The notes under the pieces were generated by a model. That model worked only from the letters and a program-made list of their open reading frames with translations, ran no database searches and was not told the DNA's origin. A DNA stretch of 64,000 nt from CAYRES01 sp964423425 (GTDB lineage: Bacteria; Actinomycetota; Thermoleophilia; RBG-16-64-13), in assembly GCA_964423425.1 (NCBI GenBank), contig CAYRES010000002.1, positions 248,001 to 312,000 of the forward strand, given 5' to 3'. Positions within the stretch are counted from its first letter, which is position 1. Each line of letters starts with the position of its first letter. A program made the position numbers and the translations under genes. This document shows, one piece after another, positions 25,546-35,105 of this stretch.

Positions 25546-26448
25546 GTGAGAAGCGACACACCCACTTTTCAGGACGTCGTTCTGTCCCTGCAGCAGTTCT
25601 GGGCCGACCGGGGTTGCCTCGTGTGGCACCCCTGGCACACGGAGGTGGGGGCGGGTACGTTCAACCCGGCCACCTTCATCCGGGCCCTGGGTCCCGACCC
25701 TTGGAACGTAGCCTACCTGGAGCCCTCCATCCGGCCCACGGACGGCCGTTACGGTGAGAATCCCTACCGGCTCGGCCACTACTATCAGTACCAGGTGATA
25801 CTGAAGCCCTCTCCCCACGATATCCAGGACCAGTATCTGGAATCGCTCGCACACATCGGTATTGATCTCGCGAAACACGATGTCCGCTTTGTGGAGGACG
25901 ACTGGGAGTCACCCACGTTGGGAGCGTGGGGCCTGGGCTGGGAGGTGTGGATCGACGGCATGGAGGCCACCCAGTTCACCTACTTCCAGCAGGTGGGCGG
26001 TTTCGATCTCGATCCGGTCTGCGTGGAGCTCACCTACGGCATGGAGCGCCTCGCCATGTTCCTGCAGGGAGTGAACAGCGTGTTCGACCTGGTGTGGGTG
26101 CCGGGTTTGACCTACGGCGACGTGCACCGGGCGGGGGAGGCGGAGTGGTCCACCTACCACTTCGACGTGAGTGACGCGGGCGCGCTGCAGCGCCACTTCG
26201 CCGACTATGAGCGGGAGTGTGAGTCGTGCTTGGCTCACGGCCTGGTCATGCCGGCCTACGACTTCGTGCTCAAGTGTTCACATGTGTTCAACATGTTGGA
26301 TGCCCGGGGCGCCATCAGCGTGACCGAGCGTACCGGGTATATCGCCCGGGTTCGCAACATCGCCCGGCGGGTGGCCGAGGTGCATATGGCCAAGCTGGCG
26401 GAGCGCGAGCAGGCCGGCGACTCACCCGCCGGCGGGGAGGAGGTCTGA
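25546..26448 (+). CDS. glyQ: Glycyl-tRNA synthetase alpha subunit
   Basis: A 300-residue catalytic subunit of the alpha2-beta2 glycyl-tRNA synthetase. It opens with TFQDVVLSLQQFWADRGCLV. Class II motifs are visible: AYLEPSIRPTDGRYGENPYR, LGHYYQYQVILKPSP, GWEVWIDGMEATQFTYFQQ and ELTYGMERLAMFLQG. It charges tRNA-Gly together with GlyS, encoded 1 bp downstream. GTG start with GAGGT 6 nt upstream. Confidence 0.97.
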   Translation: MRSDTPTFQDVVLSLQQFWADRGCLVWHPWHTEVGAGTFNPATFIRALGPDPWNVAYLEPSIRPTDGRYGENPYRLGHYYQYQVILKPSPHDIQDQYLESLAHIGIDLAKHDVRFVEDDWESPTLGAWGLGWEVWIDGMEATQFTYFQQVGGFDLDPVCVELTYGMERLAMFLQGVNSVFDLVWVPGLTYGDVHRAGEAEWSTYHFDVSDAGALQRHFADYERECESCLAHGLVMPAYDFVLKCSHVFNMLDARGAISVTERTGYIARVRNIARRVAEVHMAKLAEREQAGDSPAGGEEV

Positions 26449-26449
26449 C

Positions 26450-28537
26450 ATGGGGCGCGACTTCCTTCTCGAGATAGGTACGGAAGAGCTTCCCTCTTCG
26501 GCCTGCCACGTCGTACTCGAGCAGCTTCCCCGGCGTGTGCTCTCCCTCTTCGAGGCCGACGACATCGTGGTTGATCCCGGCAACATCCGCGTCTTGGTCT
26601 CTCCGCGGCGTATCGCAATCATGGTGGCCGACGTACCCGAGGCCCAGACTCCCCGTGAGGTAGTGCAGCGGGGGCCGGCGGTGGAGGCCGCCTTCGATGC
26701 CTCCGGTGAGCCCACGCCGGCGGCGATTGGTTTCGCCAAGGCCAAGGGAGTGACTCCCACCGAGCTCGTGGTGCGCTCTGTGGAGGGGCGCAGCTTCGTC
26801 TACTACGTGTCCATGAGCGAGGCGAGGCCCACGGCGGAACTCCTGCCCGGTCTGTGCCTCAAGCTGGTTCGCGACATGTACTTCCCCAAGAACATGCGCT
26901 GGGGCTTCAGAGACCTCCGCTTCTCGCGACCCATGCGCTGGCTGGTCGCCCTGTACGGCGCGGAGGTGGTGCCTTTCGCCATCGCGGGCGTGGAGTCCGG
27001 CCGCATGAGCCGGGGCCATCGCTGGCTGGGCGGGCCGGTGGAGATCACCGAGCCGGGCTCGTATGTGGAGGCGCTTCGCTCGGTCTTCGTGATGGTCGAC
27101 CACGTGGAGCGCCGGGCCTACATCCAACGCTCCCTCGACGAACTCGCGGGTTCTCGCCGGCTGCGGGCCGTCGATCCCCAGGGCAAGATGGATGAGGTGG
27201 TTTTCCTGGTGGAGTGGCCCACCGTGCTGGAGGGCTCCTTCGGGGAGCAGCACCTGCGCCTGCCCGCTGAGGTGCTCATCATGGCCATGCAGTCGCATCA
27301 GCGGTACTTCCCCCTGGTGGACGACGAGGAGGCGCTCTCTCATGTCTTTCTCTATGTCATGAACGGCGACCCGGCCCACGCTGCGTCCATCACCGCCGGC
27401 AACGAGCGCGTGCTGGAGGGGCGCATAGAGGATGCCGAGTTCTCCTTCGACAAGGACGTGGCCACCGGTCTCGAGCAGATGGCACGTTCGCTCGATCGCG
27501 TGGTGTTCCACGAGAAGATCGGCACCATGCACGACAAGACCGAGCGCTTGGTGTTCCTTGCCCACCACCTGGCCGATGCCCTCGGGCTGGAAGGCGACGT
27601 GCGCCTGCACCTGCTCGAGGCGGCAAGGCTGGCCAAAGCCGACCAGGTGTCCATCATGGTCCGGGAGTTCGCCGACCTGGAAGGCACCATGGGTGCCACC
27701 TACGCCCTCATGGAGGGGTTCCACGGGGAGGTGGCCCAAGCCCTCAAGGAGCAGTTCTTGCCCGATGCCGCGGAAGGCGAGCTGCCGGAGAGCATTCCCG
27801 GCGCGGTACTCGCCACCGTGGAGAAGGCCGACAACATCGTGGCCGCATTTGCCTGTGGGGAGCCCCCCTCGGGCTCCAAAGACCCGTACGGTCTGCGCCG
27901 GGCCGCCATGGGGATGGTCACCATCGCCCACCGCCACGAACTCCGCTACGACGTGAGGGGTTTGATCGAGACGGCGCATCAGAGATTGGAACACATCCCC
28001 GGTTTGGTGCCCGCTGGGGAGGTCACCGAGGCGGCTGTGACCTTCATCAAGGAACGGGTGATCAAGTGGCTCACCGATGCTGGTGTGTCTCGGGATACGG
28101 TGGAGGCGGTGCTGCCCACTTCAGACGTCTTCCTCGACATAGCCGAGCGGGCGCGGGCTCTTCAGGAATTCCGTGTGTCTGAGGCGTTCGAGGATCTGGT
28201 CACCGTGTACACGCGGCCCACCAATCTGGCCAAGAAGCTCCCGCCTGAGCATGCAGGTATTTCGGTCGACCCCGATCTCTTCGCCGACGAGGCCGAGGCA
28301 GCCCTTTGGCAAGCCGCACAAGCGGTGACCGGTAAGGTGGGAGGGCTGGTGGAGTCAGGGCAGTACGGTGAGGCTCTCTCCGCGCTCACTTCTCTGCGCC
28401 CGGCCGTCGACGCCTACTTCGACGGTGTGCTGGTCATGGCCGAGGATGAGGCGGTGAGGAACAATCGCCTGCGCCAGCTTGCCGCCCTACGCAATCTGGT
28501 GCGCGTGGTTGCCGACTTGGACCGTCTCCAGGCCTGA
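26450..28537 (+). CDS. glyS: Glycyl-tRNA synthetase beta subunit
   Basis: A 695-residue subunit beginning MGRDFLLEIGTEELPSSACH. It shows the family segments FPKNMRWG, RFSRPMRWLVALYG, MAMQSHQRYFPL and HEKIGTMHDKTERL, followed by the HD-like region and a C-terminal anticodon-binding (DALR-like) domain ending NNRLRQLAALRNLVRVVADL. It binds tRNA and completes the GlyQS enzyme. Length is normal. The gene ends 20 bp before a low-complexity assembly artefact, but its coding part looks intact. Confidence 0.97.
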   Translation: MGRDFLLEIGTEELPSSACHVVLEQLPRRVLSLFEADDIVVDPGNIRVLVSPRRIAIMVADVPEAQTPREVVQRGPAVEAAFDASGEPTPAAIGFAKAKGVTPTELVVRSVEGRSFVYYVSMSEARPTAELLPGLCLKLVRDMYFPKNMRWGFRDLRFSRPMRWLVALYGAEVVPFAIAGVESGRMSRGHRWLGGPVEITEPGSYVEALRSVFVMVDHVERRAYIQRSLDELAGSRRLRAVDPQGKMDEVVFLVEWPTVLEGSFGEQHLRLPAEVLIMAMQSHQRYFPLVDDEEALSHVFLYVMNGDPAHAASITAGNERVLEGRIEDAEFSFDKDVATGLEQMARSLDRVVFHEKIGTMHDKTERLVFLAHHLADALGLEGDVRLHLLEAARLAKADQVSIMVREFADLEGTMGATYALMEGFHGEVAQALKEQFLPDAAEGELPESIPGAVLATVEKADNIVAAFACGEPPSGSKDPYGLRRAAMGMVTIAHRHELRYDVRGLIETAHQRLEHIPGLVPAGEVTEAAVTFIKERVIKWLTDAGVSRDTVEAVLPTSDVFLDIAERARALQEFRVSEAFEDLVTVYTRPTNLAKKLPPEHAGISVDPDLFADEAEAALWQAAQAVTGKVGGLVESGQYGEALSALTSLRPAVDAYFDGVLVMAEDEAVRNNRLRQLAALRNLVRVVADLDRLQA

Positions 28538-28559
28538 ACGGCACGGCTTTGAGAAAGGC

Positions 28560-28726
<167 letters not shown>

Positions 28727-28737
28727 ATTCACCGCCC

Positions 28738-28761
28738 GCCCGCGAAGGCTCCTTCGCGGGC
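28738..28761 (-). terminator. Terminator hairpin of the radical SAM gene
   Basis: An 11-bp inverted repeat GCCCGCGAAGG/CCTTCGCGGGC with a 2-base centre lies 4 bp after the radical SAM stop. The following sequence is spoiled by the assembly artefact, so a T tract cannot be judged. Confidence 0.6.
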
Positions 28762-28765
28762 CTCG

Positions 28766-30229
28766 CTACGAAGCCGGCACCTCGGCTTCTTCGATCTCTT
28801 CGTCCGCGTCGATGCCCTTGGAGCCCCGGCGCAGATACTCCGCGTCCTCGTTGAGGAAGATGTCGGCCCAGGCGTACTCCTCCTTCCACACCGGAGCGTA
28901 GACATCGCGCAGCTCTCGTGCATACTCCTTGAGAGGCTCGTGAATCTCCGTGAAGAGTGATTCCGCCCCTTCGTGGGTGGGGTAGGCTCCGTGTTTCGCC
29001 ACCAGGTTCTTCATGACCGAGGGATGGTCGATGAGGGGACAGGGGCGCAGGAGATTGTGGCCGAAGGGTTGCATGGAACGGATGTCGCGCATGAAATCTG
29101 AACCCAGGCAGTCCACCAGCGACTTCTCCTTGAGGTTGTCGACGGCGAAGTGGCAGAACACGCAGGGCTCCAGGTCGCCCTTGTTGCTGATATGGACGTA
29201 ACGGCGCCCGGCGGCGATGCAGCCACCGGTGAGAGCCCCGTCATTCCAGAAGTCGGCCACCAGGAGCGGCTTCTCCCGCCGCACGCGATTCACGCCCTTG
29301 CGCAGTTCGTTACGCTGCTCAGGCGTCAACATGATGCTCATGTCGGGGCTGGAGCCGACCGGGATGTAGGTGAAGTACCAGCCGTACAGCAGTCCCTTGT
29401 CGATCATGAGGTCGACCCACTCATCACCTGTCACCACATCGATGTTGTCGGGGGTGACGGTGGCCGAGAAGGCCATCATGGCGCCCCGGTCCCTGAGCAG
29501 GTCCATGGTGTTCATCACCCGCTCGAAAGTACCCTTCCCCCGGCGGGTGTCGGTCTCCTTCTCGAACCCCTCCAGGCTGATGGCGAGCGAGATGTTGCCG
29601 AGCTCCACGATGCGGTCGGCGGTCTTCTCGTCGATCATGGTGGCGTTGGTGTATGGCTGGAAGGCTGAATCGGGATGGCGCTCGATCAAGTCGAGAAGTG
29701 GGGGCCACATGAAGGGCTCGCCGCCGATCATGAAGAAGACCCTGGTACCTATCTCCTCGGCCTCGGTGATGATGCGGTCGACCAGCTCGAACGACATGTC
29801 GTCCTTGCGGCTGTAGTTGCCCGCGTAGCAACCCACGCAGCGCAGGTTACAGCGCATGGAGGGGCTGATGGCCATCAGCAGGGGCGGCTTGACCCCAGTC
29901 TCTTCGATGACCTGCTCCACTATTCCTGGGTCGCGAAACATCAGGTTGCTCACGAAGGAAGCCAGGAAGCGTTTGCGCACGTTGGGGTGAAGCTGGGTGA
30001 AGAGCCGGGTGGCGTACTCCTCACCGGGAGTTCCGGGGGCCAGGTAGCCCTGGAGCCAGTCGGCGATCAGTCGCTGCTGCTGGGTCTTCGCCGCTTTGCC
30101 CAGTGCGAGAGCGACACCGCGGGAGGCCTTCTTGGGAGCTTTCGCTGCAACGGCGAGGGCGCCCGAGAGTGCCGTGGTTACCATCGCTTGTGTGCGGCTT
30201 CGGGCCGGACCGCCGTTTGTGCCGGACAT
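28766..30229 (-). CDS. Radical SAM protein with C-terminal Cys-rich region
   Basis: A 487-residue enzyme. The N-terminal 130 residues are a basic helical region. The radical SAM domain begins MAISPSMRCNLRCVGCYAGN with the CxxxCxxC triad for the 4Fe-4S cluster, then FFMIGGEPFMWPPLLDL (GGEP motif) and ISLAISLEGFEKETD. A SPASM-like region carries further cysteines in GGCIAAGRRYVHISNKGDLE, EPCVFCHFAV and LLRPCPLIDHP. The ATG at 30229 is chosen because AAGGAGGAG lies just upstream. It is transcribed with the TetR gene 65 bp upstream. The substrate is unknown; peptide or cofactor maturation are options. Confidence 0.85.
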   Translation of the reverse strand: MSGTNGGPARSRTQAMVTTALSGALAVAAKAPKKASRGVALALGKAAKTQQQRLIADWLQGYLAPGTPGEEYATRLFTQLHPNVRKRFLASFVSNLMFRDPGIVEQVIEETGVKPPLLMAISPSMRCNLRCVGCYAGNYSRKDDMSFELVDRIITEAEEIGTRVFFMIGGEPFMWPPLLDLIERHPDSAFQPYTNATMIDEKTADRIVELGNISLAISLEGFEKETDTRRGKGTFERVMNTMDLLRDRGAMMAFSATVTPDNIDVVTGDEWVDLMIDKGLLYGWYFTYIPVGSSPDMSIMLTPEQRNELRKGVNRVRREKPLLVADFWNDGALTGGCIAAGRRYVHISNKGDLEPCVFCHFAVDNLKEKSLVDCLGSDFMRDIRSMQPFGHNLLRPCPLIDHPSVMKNLVAKHGAYPTHEGAESLFTEIHEPLKEYARELRDVYAPVWKEEYAWADIFLNEDAEYLRRGSKGIDADEEIEEAEVPAS

Positions 30230-30294
30230 GTCTCCTCCTTCTCGTCGTTGGGCACGATTACCGCGTGCGAGCGGTTGCGCCTCAATGCTTTGCC

Positions 30295-30993
30295 TCAGTT
30301 GCTGTGGGTTGTGTGGCTCTCCTGCGGCCACGGTATGGAGTGGAGCGCGGCCGGCCGGGGGTCGGTGCCCGACTCCGGCTCGGGGGACACGCCGTTCAGG
30401 AAGATATCGACTATCTCTTCTACGAACTGCCTTCTATCGATGGGCATGACGGCTTTGCCGCTCATGATCTCTTGGCTTTGCATGTAGGCCTGCAGCATGC
30501 CGAAGAAGGCCAGGGTGGTGAGCGAGGGGTCGCGTGGCCGGCGCAGCCTTCCGGCGCGCGCTTCTTCGTCCAAGAACCTCGACATGGCCAACCCGCCGAG
30601 TACCATGAGCCGCTCGAACACCAACCGGGCGACCGCCGGGAATCGTGGGCTCTCCACGAGCACGAGGCGTGCCACTTCCGGGTGCAGGTCCATACTCTCG
30701 CGGAGGAACACGTGAGCCACCGTTTCGAGCGCGCGGCGGGGAGAGAGCGCGGTGTGGTCGAGGGCTTCCTCGAGGAGCACGGTGCGCTCCGTGAGTACGG
30801 CGGCGAGCACCTCTTCCTTGCTACTGAAGTAGTTGTAGAGGGTGCCCTTCGATACACCGGCTGCCTCGGCTATCGAGGCCATGGTGGTTTGCTCGAAGCC
30901 GCGTTCGCTCAAGACACGCCCGGCTGCCCGCAACAGATCGGTTCGGCGCCGGCGAAGGTATTCGTCTCTGTTCTTGGCGGCGACTCTTGCCAC
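30295..30993 (-). CDS. TetR/AcrR family transcriptional regulator
   Basis: A 232-residue regulator with an N-terminal TetR domain: LSERGFEQTTMASIAEAAGV followed by SKGTLYNYFSSKEEVLAAVL. The C-terminal domain (RAGRLRRPRDPSLTTLAFFG) is of the common TetR_C type. It is the first gene of a two-gene unit with the radical SAM gene. A good palindrome at 31039-31060 lies 46 bp upstream of its start, so it is probably autoregulated and may control the radical SAM gene and the divergent ppdK. Confidence 0.9.
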   Translation of the reverse strand: MARVAAKNRDEYLRRRRTDLLRAAGRVLSERGFEQTTMASIAEAAGVSKGTLYNYFSSKEEVLAAVLTERTVLLEEALDHTALSPRRALETVAHVFLRESMDLHPEVARLVLVESPRFPAVARLVFERLMVLGGLAMSRFLDEEARAGRLRRPRDPSLTTLAFFGMLQAYMQSQEIMSGKAVMPIDRRQFVEEIVDIFLNGVSPEPESGTDPRPAALHSIPWPQESHTTHSN

Positions 30994-31038
30994 GGTATCC
31001 CCTTGGACTGCCGGTGCCCCTGCAATGCGGAGCTATTA

Positions 31039-31060
31039 AATGACCAACCGGTCAGTCATT
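31039..31060. promoter_or_regulatory. Candidate TetR operator
   Basis: A 22-bp palindrome beginning AATGACC, with central ACCGGT, and ending GGTCAGTCATT has 18 of 22 positions symmetric. The TGACC...GGTCA arrangement is typical of TetR-family sites. It lies in the divergent region between the TetR gene at 30295-30993 and ppdK. Confidence 0.65.
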
Positions 31061-31264
31061 CCTTCATTATAGGTCGTCACCTGTCCGCGTCAAGCGTCTC
31101 TCGGCCTCAAGTCCCCTGCTGTATGGTAGCGTTGGCCGCCGGCCTCGGTTCCCCGAGACACCGGCACGGTAAACATCGTGTTTCCCCGGGGGCGCACATT
31201 GTTTTAGAATTGGTTTCGCCGGATACGCCCGCCGTTCATCGGCGCAACGCAGAAAGGGCTGGCT

Positions 31265-33931
31265 ATGACCTCGAAGAAATACGTCTACGATTTCTCCGAA
31301 GGTGGAGCATCCATGAAGTCCCTGCTGGGTGGCAAAGGCGCCAACCTGGCGGAGATGACCACGATCGGCATCCCCGTTCCCCCCGGCTTCATCATCACGA
31401 CCGAAGCCTGTGTGCACTACTCGCGGGCCGGCGAATACCCGGATGGCCTCGTGACCGAGATCGAGGAGCACGTACGCACCCTCGAGGCGACGACGGGCAA
31501 GGGTTTCGGTGACCCTGCCAATACGCTCTTGGTCTCCGTCCGCTCCGGCTCGGTGTTCTCGATGCCCGGCATGATGGACACCATCCTCAATCTGGGCCTG
31601 AACGACGATACCGTGGAGGGGCTCTCCTCATCCACGGGCAATCAGCGCTTCGCCTACGACTCATACCGCCGCTTCATCAACATGTTCGGCGAGGTGGTCA
31701 TGGGTGTCGAGGCCCAAGTGTTCGAGGATGAGCTCATCGCCAAGAAAGGGGAAGTCGGCGCAGAGCAGGACACCGATCTCTCCGCCGATGATCTCAAGGA
31801 CCTCTGCGAACGCTACAAGGCCCTGCTTCGCGACCAGACCGGCTCGGACTTCCCCTCCGATCCGCGTGAGCAACTCGATCTGGCCGTGAAGGCGGTGTTT
31901 CGCAGTTGGGACAACGAACGGGCAAGGGTGTACCGGCGCCTCAACAGCATCCCGGACGATCTGGGCACGGCCGTGAATGTGCAGGCCATGGTATTCGGGA
32001 ACAAGGGGAGCGACAGCGGCACTGGGGTCGCCTTCACGCGCAACCCCTCGACGGGCGAGGACGAGTTCTACGGCGAGTTCCTCCTGAACGCCCAGGGAGA
32101 GGACGTGGTGGCCGGAGTGCGCCATCCGCGCCCCCTGGATGAACTCAAGAGCGAGATGCCCGCCATCTATGAGGAGTTGATGCAGGTACGAAGCACTTTG
32201 GAGAAGCACTACCGCGACATGCAGGACGTGGAGTTCACGTTCGAGGAAGGCCAACTCTTCATGCTGCAGACCCGGGCGGGCAAGCGCACGGCGGCGGCCG
32301 CTCTCAAGGCCGCGGTCGACATGGTGGCCGAGGGGCTCATCAGCAGAGAAGAGGCATTGGCCCGTATCGATCCGGCTCAGCTCGACCAGCTCATGCATCC
32401 CATGCTCGACCCCGAAGCCAAGGAGCCGGTGCTGACCACCGGGCTGAACGCCTCTCCGGGTGCAGCCGTGGGCAAGGTCGTCTTCACTGCCCGTGACGCG
32501 GCGGCCAAGGGCGCAGCGGGTGAGGAAGTCATCCTGGTGCGTTGGGAGACCAATCCCGACGACATCCAGGGCTTGGTGTACTCGCAGGGCGTCATCACCA
32601 GCCACGGTGGTATGACCTCACACGCAGCCGTGGTCGCCCGGGGCATGGGTAAGCCGTGCATCGCCGGCGCCTCCGAGGTTCACATCAATCTCGAGTCCAA
32701 GACCTTCACCGTGGGAGACGTGAAGGTGTCCGAGGGTGACTGGATCACCATGGACGGCACCAGCGGCAAGGTGTTCCTGGGGCGCATCGAATTGGTGCCC
32801 GCCCAGATCAATGAGGACTTCGGCCAGGTGCTTGCCTGGGCGGACGAAGTGCGGGTTTTGGGGGTGCGCACCAACGCCGACACCCCCGAGGACTCCCAGA
32901 AGGCGCGCGAGTTCGGCGCCGAGGGCATCGGCCTGTGCCGGACCGAGCACATGTTCATGCAGGAAGACCGTCTGCCTCATGTGCGCGGCATGATCCTGGC
33001 CCGCACCCTCGAGGAGCGCCAATCCTTCTTGGACAAGCTCCTGCCTTTCCAGAGAGGTGACTTCGAAGGTCTGTTCCGGGCGATGGTGGGTCTTCCTGTC
33101 ACCATCCGGTTGCTCGATCCGCCGTTGCACGAGTTCCTCCCCGACTACACGGCAACGGTCGTCGATTTGGAGAAGGCACGTATCAACGGAGCTCCTCCCG
33201 AAGAGATCGCCGAGAAGGAGGAGTTGGCGGCGAAGGTCAAGAGCCTGCACGAGATGAACCCCATGTTGGGTACGCGCGGCTGCCGGCTCGGCATCGAGTT
33301 CCCCGAGATCTACGCCATGCAGGTGCGCGCCATCATGGAGGCCGCCTGCACCGTGTACGAGGAGCTGGGCGAGGCTCCCCTGGTGGAGATCATGATTCCC
33401 CTGGTGGGCTTCTGGCAGGAACTGAAGATCATGCGGGAACTCACCGAGAAGACGGCCGACGCGGTACTGGCCGAGCACGGTGTCGAGATCCCCTACCTGG
33501 TGGGTACGATGATCGAGTTGCCGCGGGCCGCCGTCACGGCTGATGAGATCGCCGAGTACGCCGATTTCTTCAGCTTCGGCACCAACGACCTCACGCAGAC
33601 CACGCTTGGCTTTTCACGGGACGACGCTGAGGGCAAGTTCCTCACCTTCTACCTCAAGAACGATGTGCTCGACGCGAATCCCTTCGAGAAGCTCGACCAG
33701 TCGGGAGTGGGTCCGCTCGTGGCCATGGCCGTGGAGAAGGGCCGCGGGGTCAGGTCGAATATCAAGTTGGGCATCTGCGGTGAGCACGGCGGTGAGCCTT
33801 CCAGCATTGGCTTCTGCCACCGGGTGGGGCTGAACTACGTGAGCTGCAGCCCCTATCGGGTACCGGTGGCCCGCCTCGCGGCGGCCCAGGCCGCCCTCGG
33901 CGGAGCAGGCGGCCCCGGAGCCCAAGCATAG
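31265..33931 (+). CDS. ppdK: Pyruvate, phosphate dikinase
   Basis: An 888-residue enzyme that interconverts pyruvate, ATP and phosphate with PEP, AMP and pyrophosphate. The nucleotide-binding part starts KKYVYDFSEGGASMKSLLGG with KGANLAEMTTIGIPVPPGF and VSVRSGSVFSMPGMMDTIL. The phosphohistidine domain holds GVITSHGGMTSHAAVVARGM (swivelling catalytic His), and the PEP-binding barrel has LGTRGCRLGI, SFGTNDLTQTT and the catalytic Cys in GICGEHGGEPSS. All key motifs are intact. Because the reaction makes PPi in the glycolysis-reverse direction, the nearby pyrophosphatase-like gene is of interest. A strong hairpin follows the stop. Confidence 0.97.
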   Translation: MTSKKYVYDFSEGGASMKSLLGGKGANLAEMTTIGIPVPPGFIITTEACVHYSRAGEYPDGLVTEIEEHVRTLEATTGKGFGDPANTLLVSVRSGSVFSMPGMMDTILNLGLNDDTVEGLSSSTGNQRFAYDSYRRFINMFGEVVMGVEAQVFEDELIAKKGEVGAEQDTDLSADDLKDLCERYKALLRDQTGSDFPSDPREQLDLAVKAVFRSWDNERARVYRRLNSIPDDLGTAVNVQAMVFGNKGSDSGTGVAFTRNPSTGEDEFYGEFLLNAQGEDVVAGVRHPRPLDELKSEMPAIYEELMQVRSTLEKHYRDMQDVEFTFEEGQLFMLQTRAGKRTAAAALKAAVDMVAEGLISREEALARIDPAQLDQLMHPMLDPEAKEPVLTTGLNASPGAAVGKVVFTARDAAAKGAAGEEVILVRWETNPDDIQGLVYSQGVITSHGGMTSHAAVVARGMGKPCIAGASEVHINLESKTFTVGDVKVSEGDWITMDGTSGKVFLGRIELVPAQINEDFGQVLAWADEVRVLGVRTNADTPEDSQKAREFGAEGIGLCRTEHMFMQEDRLPHVRGMILARTLEERQSFLDKLLPFQRGDFEGLFRAMVGLPVTIRLLDPPLHEFLPDYTATVVDLEKARINGAPPEEIAEKEELAAKVKSLHEMNPMLGTRGCRLGIEFPEIYAMQVRAIMEAACTVYEELGEAPLVEIMIPLVGFWQELKIMRELTEKTADAVLAEHGVEIPYLVGTMIELPRAAVTADEIAEYADFFSFGTNDLTQTTLGFSRDDAEGKFLTFYLKNDVLDANPFEKLDQSGVGPLVAMAVEKGRGVRSNIKLGICGEHGGEPSSIGFCHRVGLNYVSCSPYRVPVARLAAAQAALGGAGGPGAQA

Positions 33932-33958
33932 AGGGAGTGCTGCTGGTACAGTGAGAGA

Positions 33959-34040
33959 CGCCTCCGCCGGGCCACGGGGCCCGGCGGAGGCGCCATCAGA
34001 TTGTGGTGCCGCGGCGGGCCTCCGGCCCTGCGGCGGCACC
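33959..34040 (+). terminator. Two consecutive hairpins after ppdK
   Basis: The first (33959-33992) is a perfect 15-bp stem CGCCTCCGCCGGGCC with an ACGG loop. The second (34005-34040) pairs GGTGCCGC...GGGCC with GGCCC...GCGGCACC around TCC, with a small bulge. Neither has a T tract. They separate ppdK from dgt, though the dgt frame is open through them. Confidence 0.6.
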
Positions 34041-34061
34041 TCCGGCGGCGAGAGCGGTAGT

Positions 34062-35105
34062 GTGCATGTGAAGCGGGAGAGCAGCGGTAGGATATCGCTG
34101 GACGCAGAACTCTTCGAGGCGGGGTTGTCCCCGCGCGCCCAGCGTTCCACCCTGTCCAAGGGCCGAGCTGTGGCCGAGGAACCCTGCCGGGTCCGCACGG
34201 AATTCCAGCGCGATCGCGACCGCATCGTTCACTCGAAGAGCTTCCGGCGACTCAAGCACAAGACGCAGGTCTTCATCGCCCCCGAGGGTGACCACTACCG
34301 CACGAGGCTCACCCACACCCTCGAGGTCTCCGGCATCGCCCGGGCGGTCGCGCGGGCGCTACGGCTCAATGAGGACCTGGCTGAAGCGATAGCTCTGGGC
34401 CATGACTTGGGGCACCCGCCCTTCGGGCATGCGGGCGAGCAGGTGCTCGACTCGGTGCTTCGTTCCCTGGGCCGGAGTGAGGGCTTCCGCCACAACCTCC
34501 AGAGCCTGCGGGTGGTCGAGACACTCGAGAACGAGGGCCGCGGCCTCAACCTCACCTGGGAGGTGCGCGACGGCATCGCCCTGCACACCGGCCCGGTCAT
34601 GCCGGCCACGTTGGAGGGCCAGGTGGTCCGCATCTGCGACCGAGTGGCCTACATCAACCACGACATCGACGACGCCCTACGGGCCGGCCTCATCAGCGGT
34701 GAAGATCTGCCCCGCGGTCCCATGGCCCGCTTGGGGGTGAGCGGCAGCGAGCGTATCGACGCCCTGGTCCACGATCTCATCGACTCGAGCTTCGGGCGTG
34801 ACGCCGTCAGGCAGAGCCCGGAGGTGGCGGAGGCGATGGAGGAACTGCGGGATTTCCTCTTCGCCACCGTGTACGGGCGTTCCACACGCGAGAGCGGGGA
34901 GGGCCGGGTGCGGGCGGTGCTCGAGGCCTTGTTCCACCACTTCGCGGAGCATCCGGACCTGCTCCCGGCCCTGCCGACGGGTGAGGCGGTGCTGCGCAAC
35001 GTCACCGACCACATCGCCGGTATGACCGACCGCTATGCCATGCGCTGCTACTTCGACTTCTTCATGCCCCGGGGTTGGTCGCTTCTGGGGCGGGAGGGTG
35101 CCTAG
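34062..35105 (+). CDS. dgt: Deoxyguanosinetriphosphate triphosphohydrolase-like HD protein
   Basis: An HD-domain phosphohydrolase of about 347 residues that removes triphosphate from dNTPs. Motifs are FRRLKHKTQVFIAPEGDHYR, TRLTHTLEVSGIARAVARAL, the metal-binding LGHDLGHPPFGHAGE and CDRVAYINHDIDDALRAGL. The start is uncertain: GTG 34062 (then GTG 34068) matches the usual N-terminus; the frame is open to 33952 but would translate the terminator hairpins. It runs straight into the pyrophosphatase-like gene (TAG then ATG, no gap), so the two are co-transcribed. Confidence 0.9.
   Translation: MHVKRESSGRISLDAELFEAGLSPRAQRSTLSKGRAVAEEPCRVRTEFQRDRDRIVHSKSFRRLKHKTQVFIAPEGDHYRTRLTHTLEVSGIARAVARALRLNEDLAEAIALGHDLGHPPFGHAGEQVLDSVLRSLGRSEGFRHNLQSLRVVETLENEGRGLNLTWEVRDGIALHTGPVMPATLEGQVVRICDRVAYINHDIDDALRAGLISGEDLPRGPMARLGVSGSERIDALVHDLIDSSFGRDAVRQSPEVAEAMEELRDFLFATVYGRSTRESGEGRVRAVLEALFHHFAEHPDLLPALPTGEAVLRNVTDHIAGMTDRYAMRCYFDFFMPRGWSLLGREGA

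Noticed and set aside
26315..27994. A 559-codon open frame antisense to glyS
   Set aside because: It is His/Gly/Arg-rich, has no recognisable domain, and lies fully opposite a certain gene; a side effect of high GC.
33952..34061. N-terminal extension of dgt
   Set aside because: This stretch consists of the two hairpins after ppdK; the translated sequence is Gly/Ala/Pro-rich and has no match to the family.
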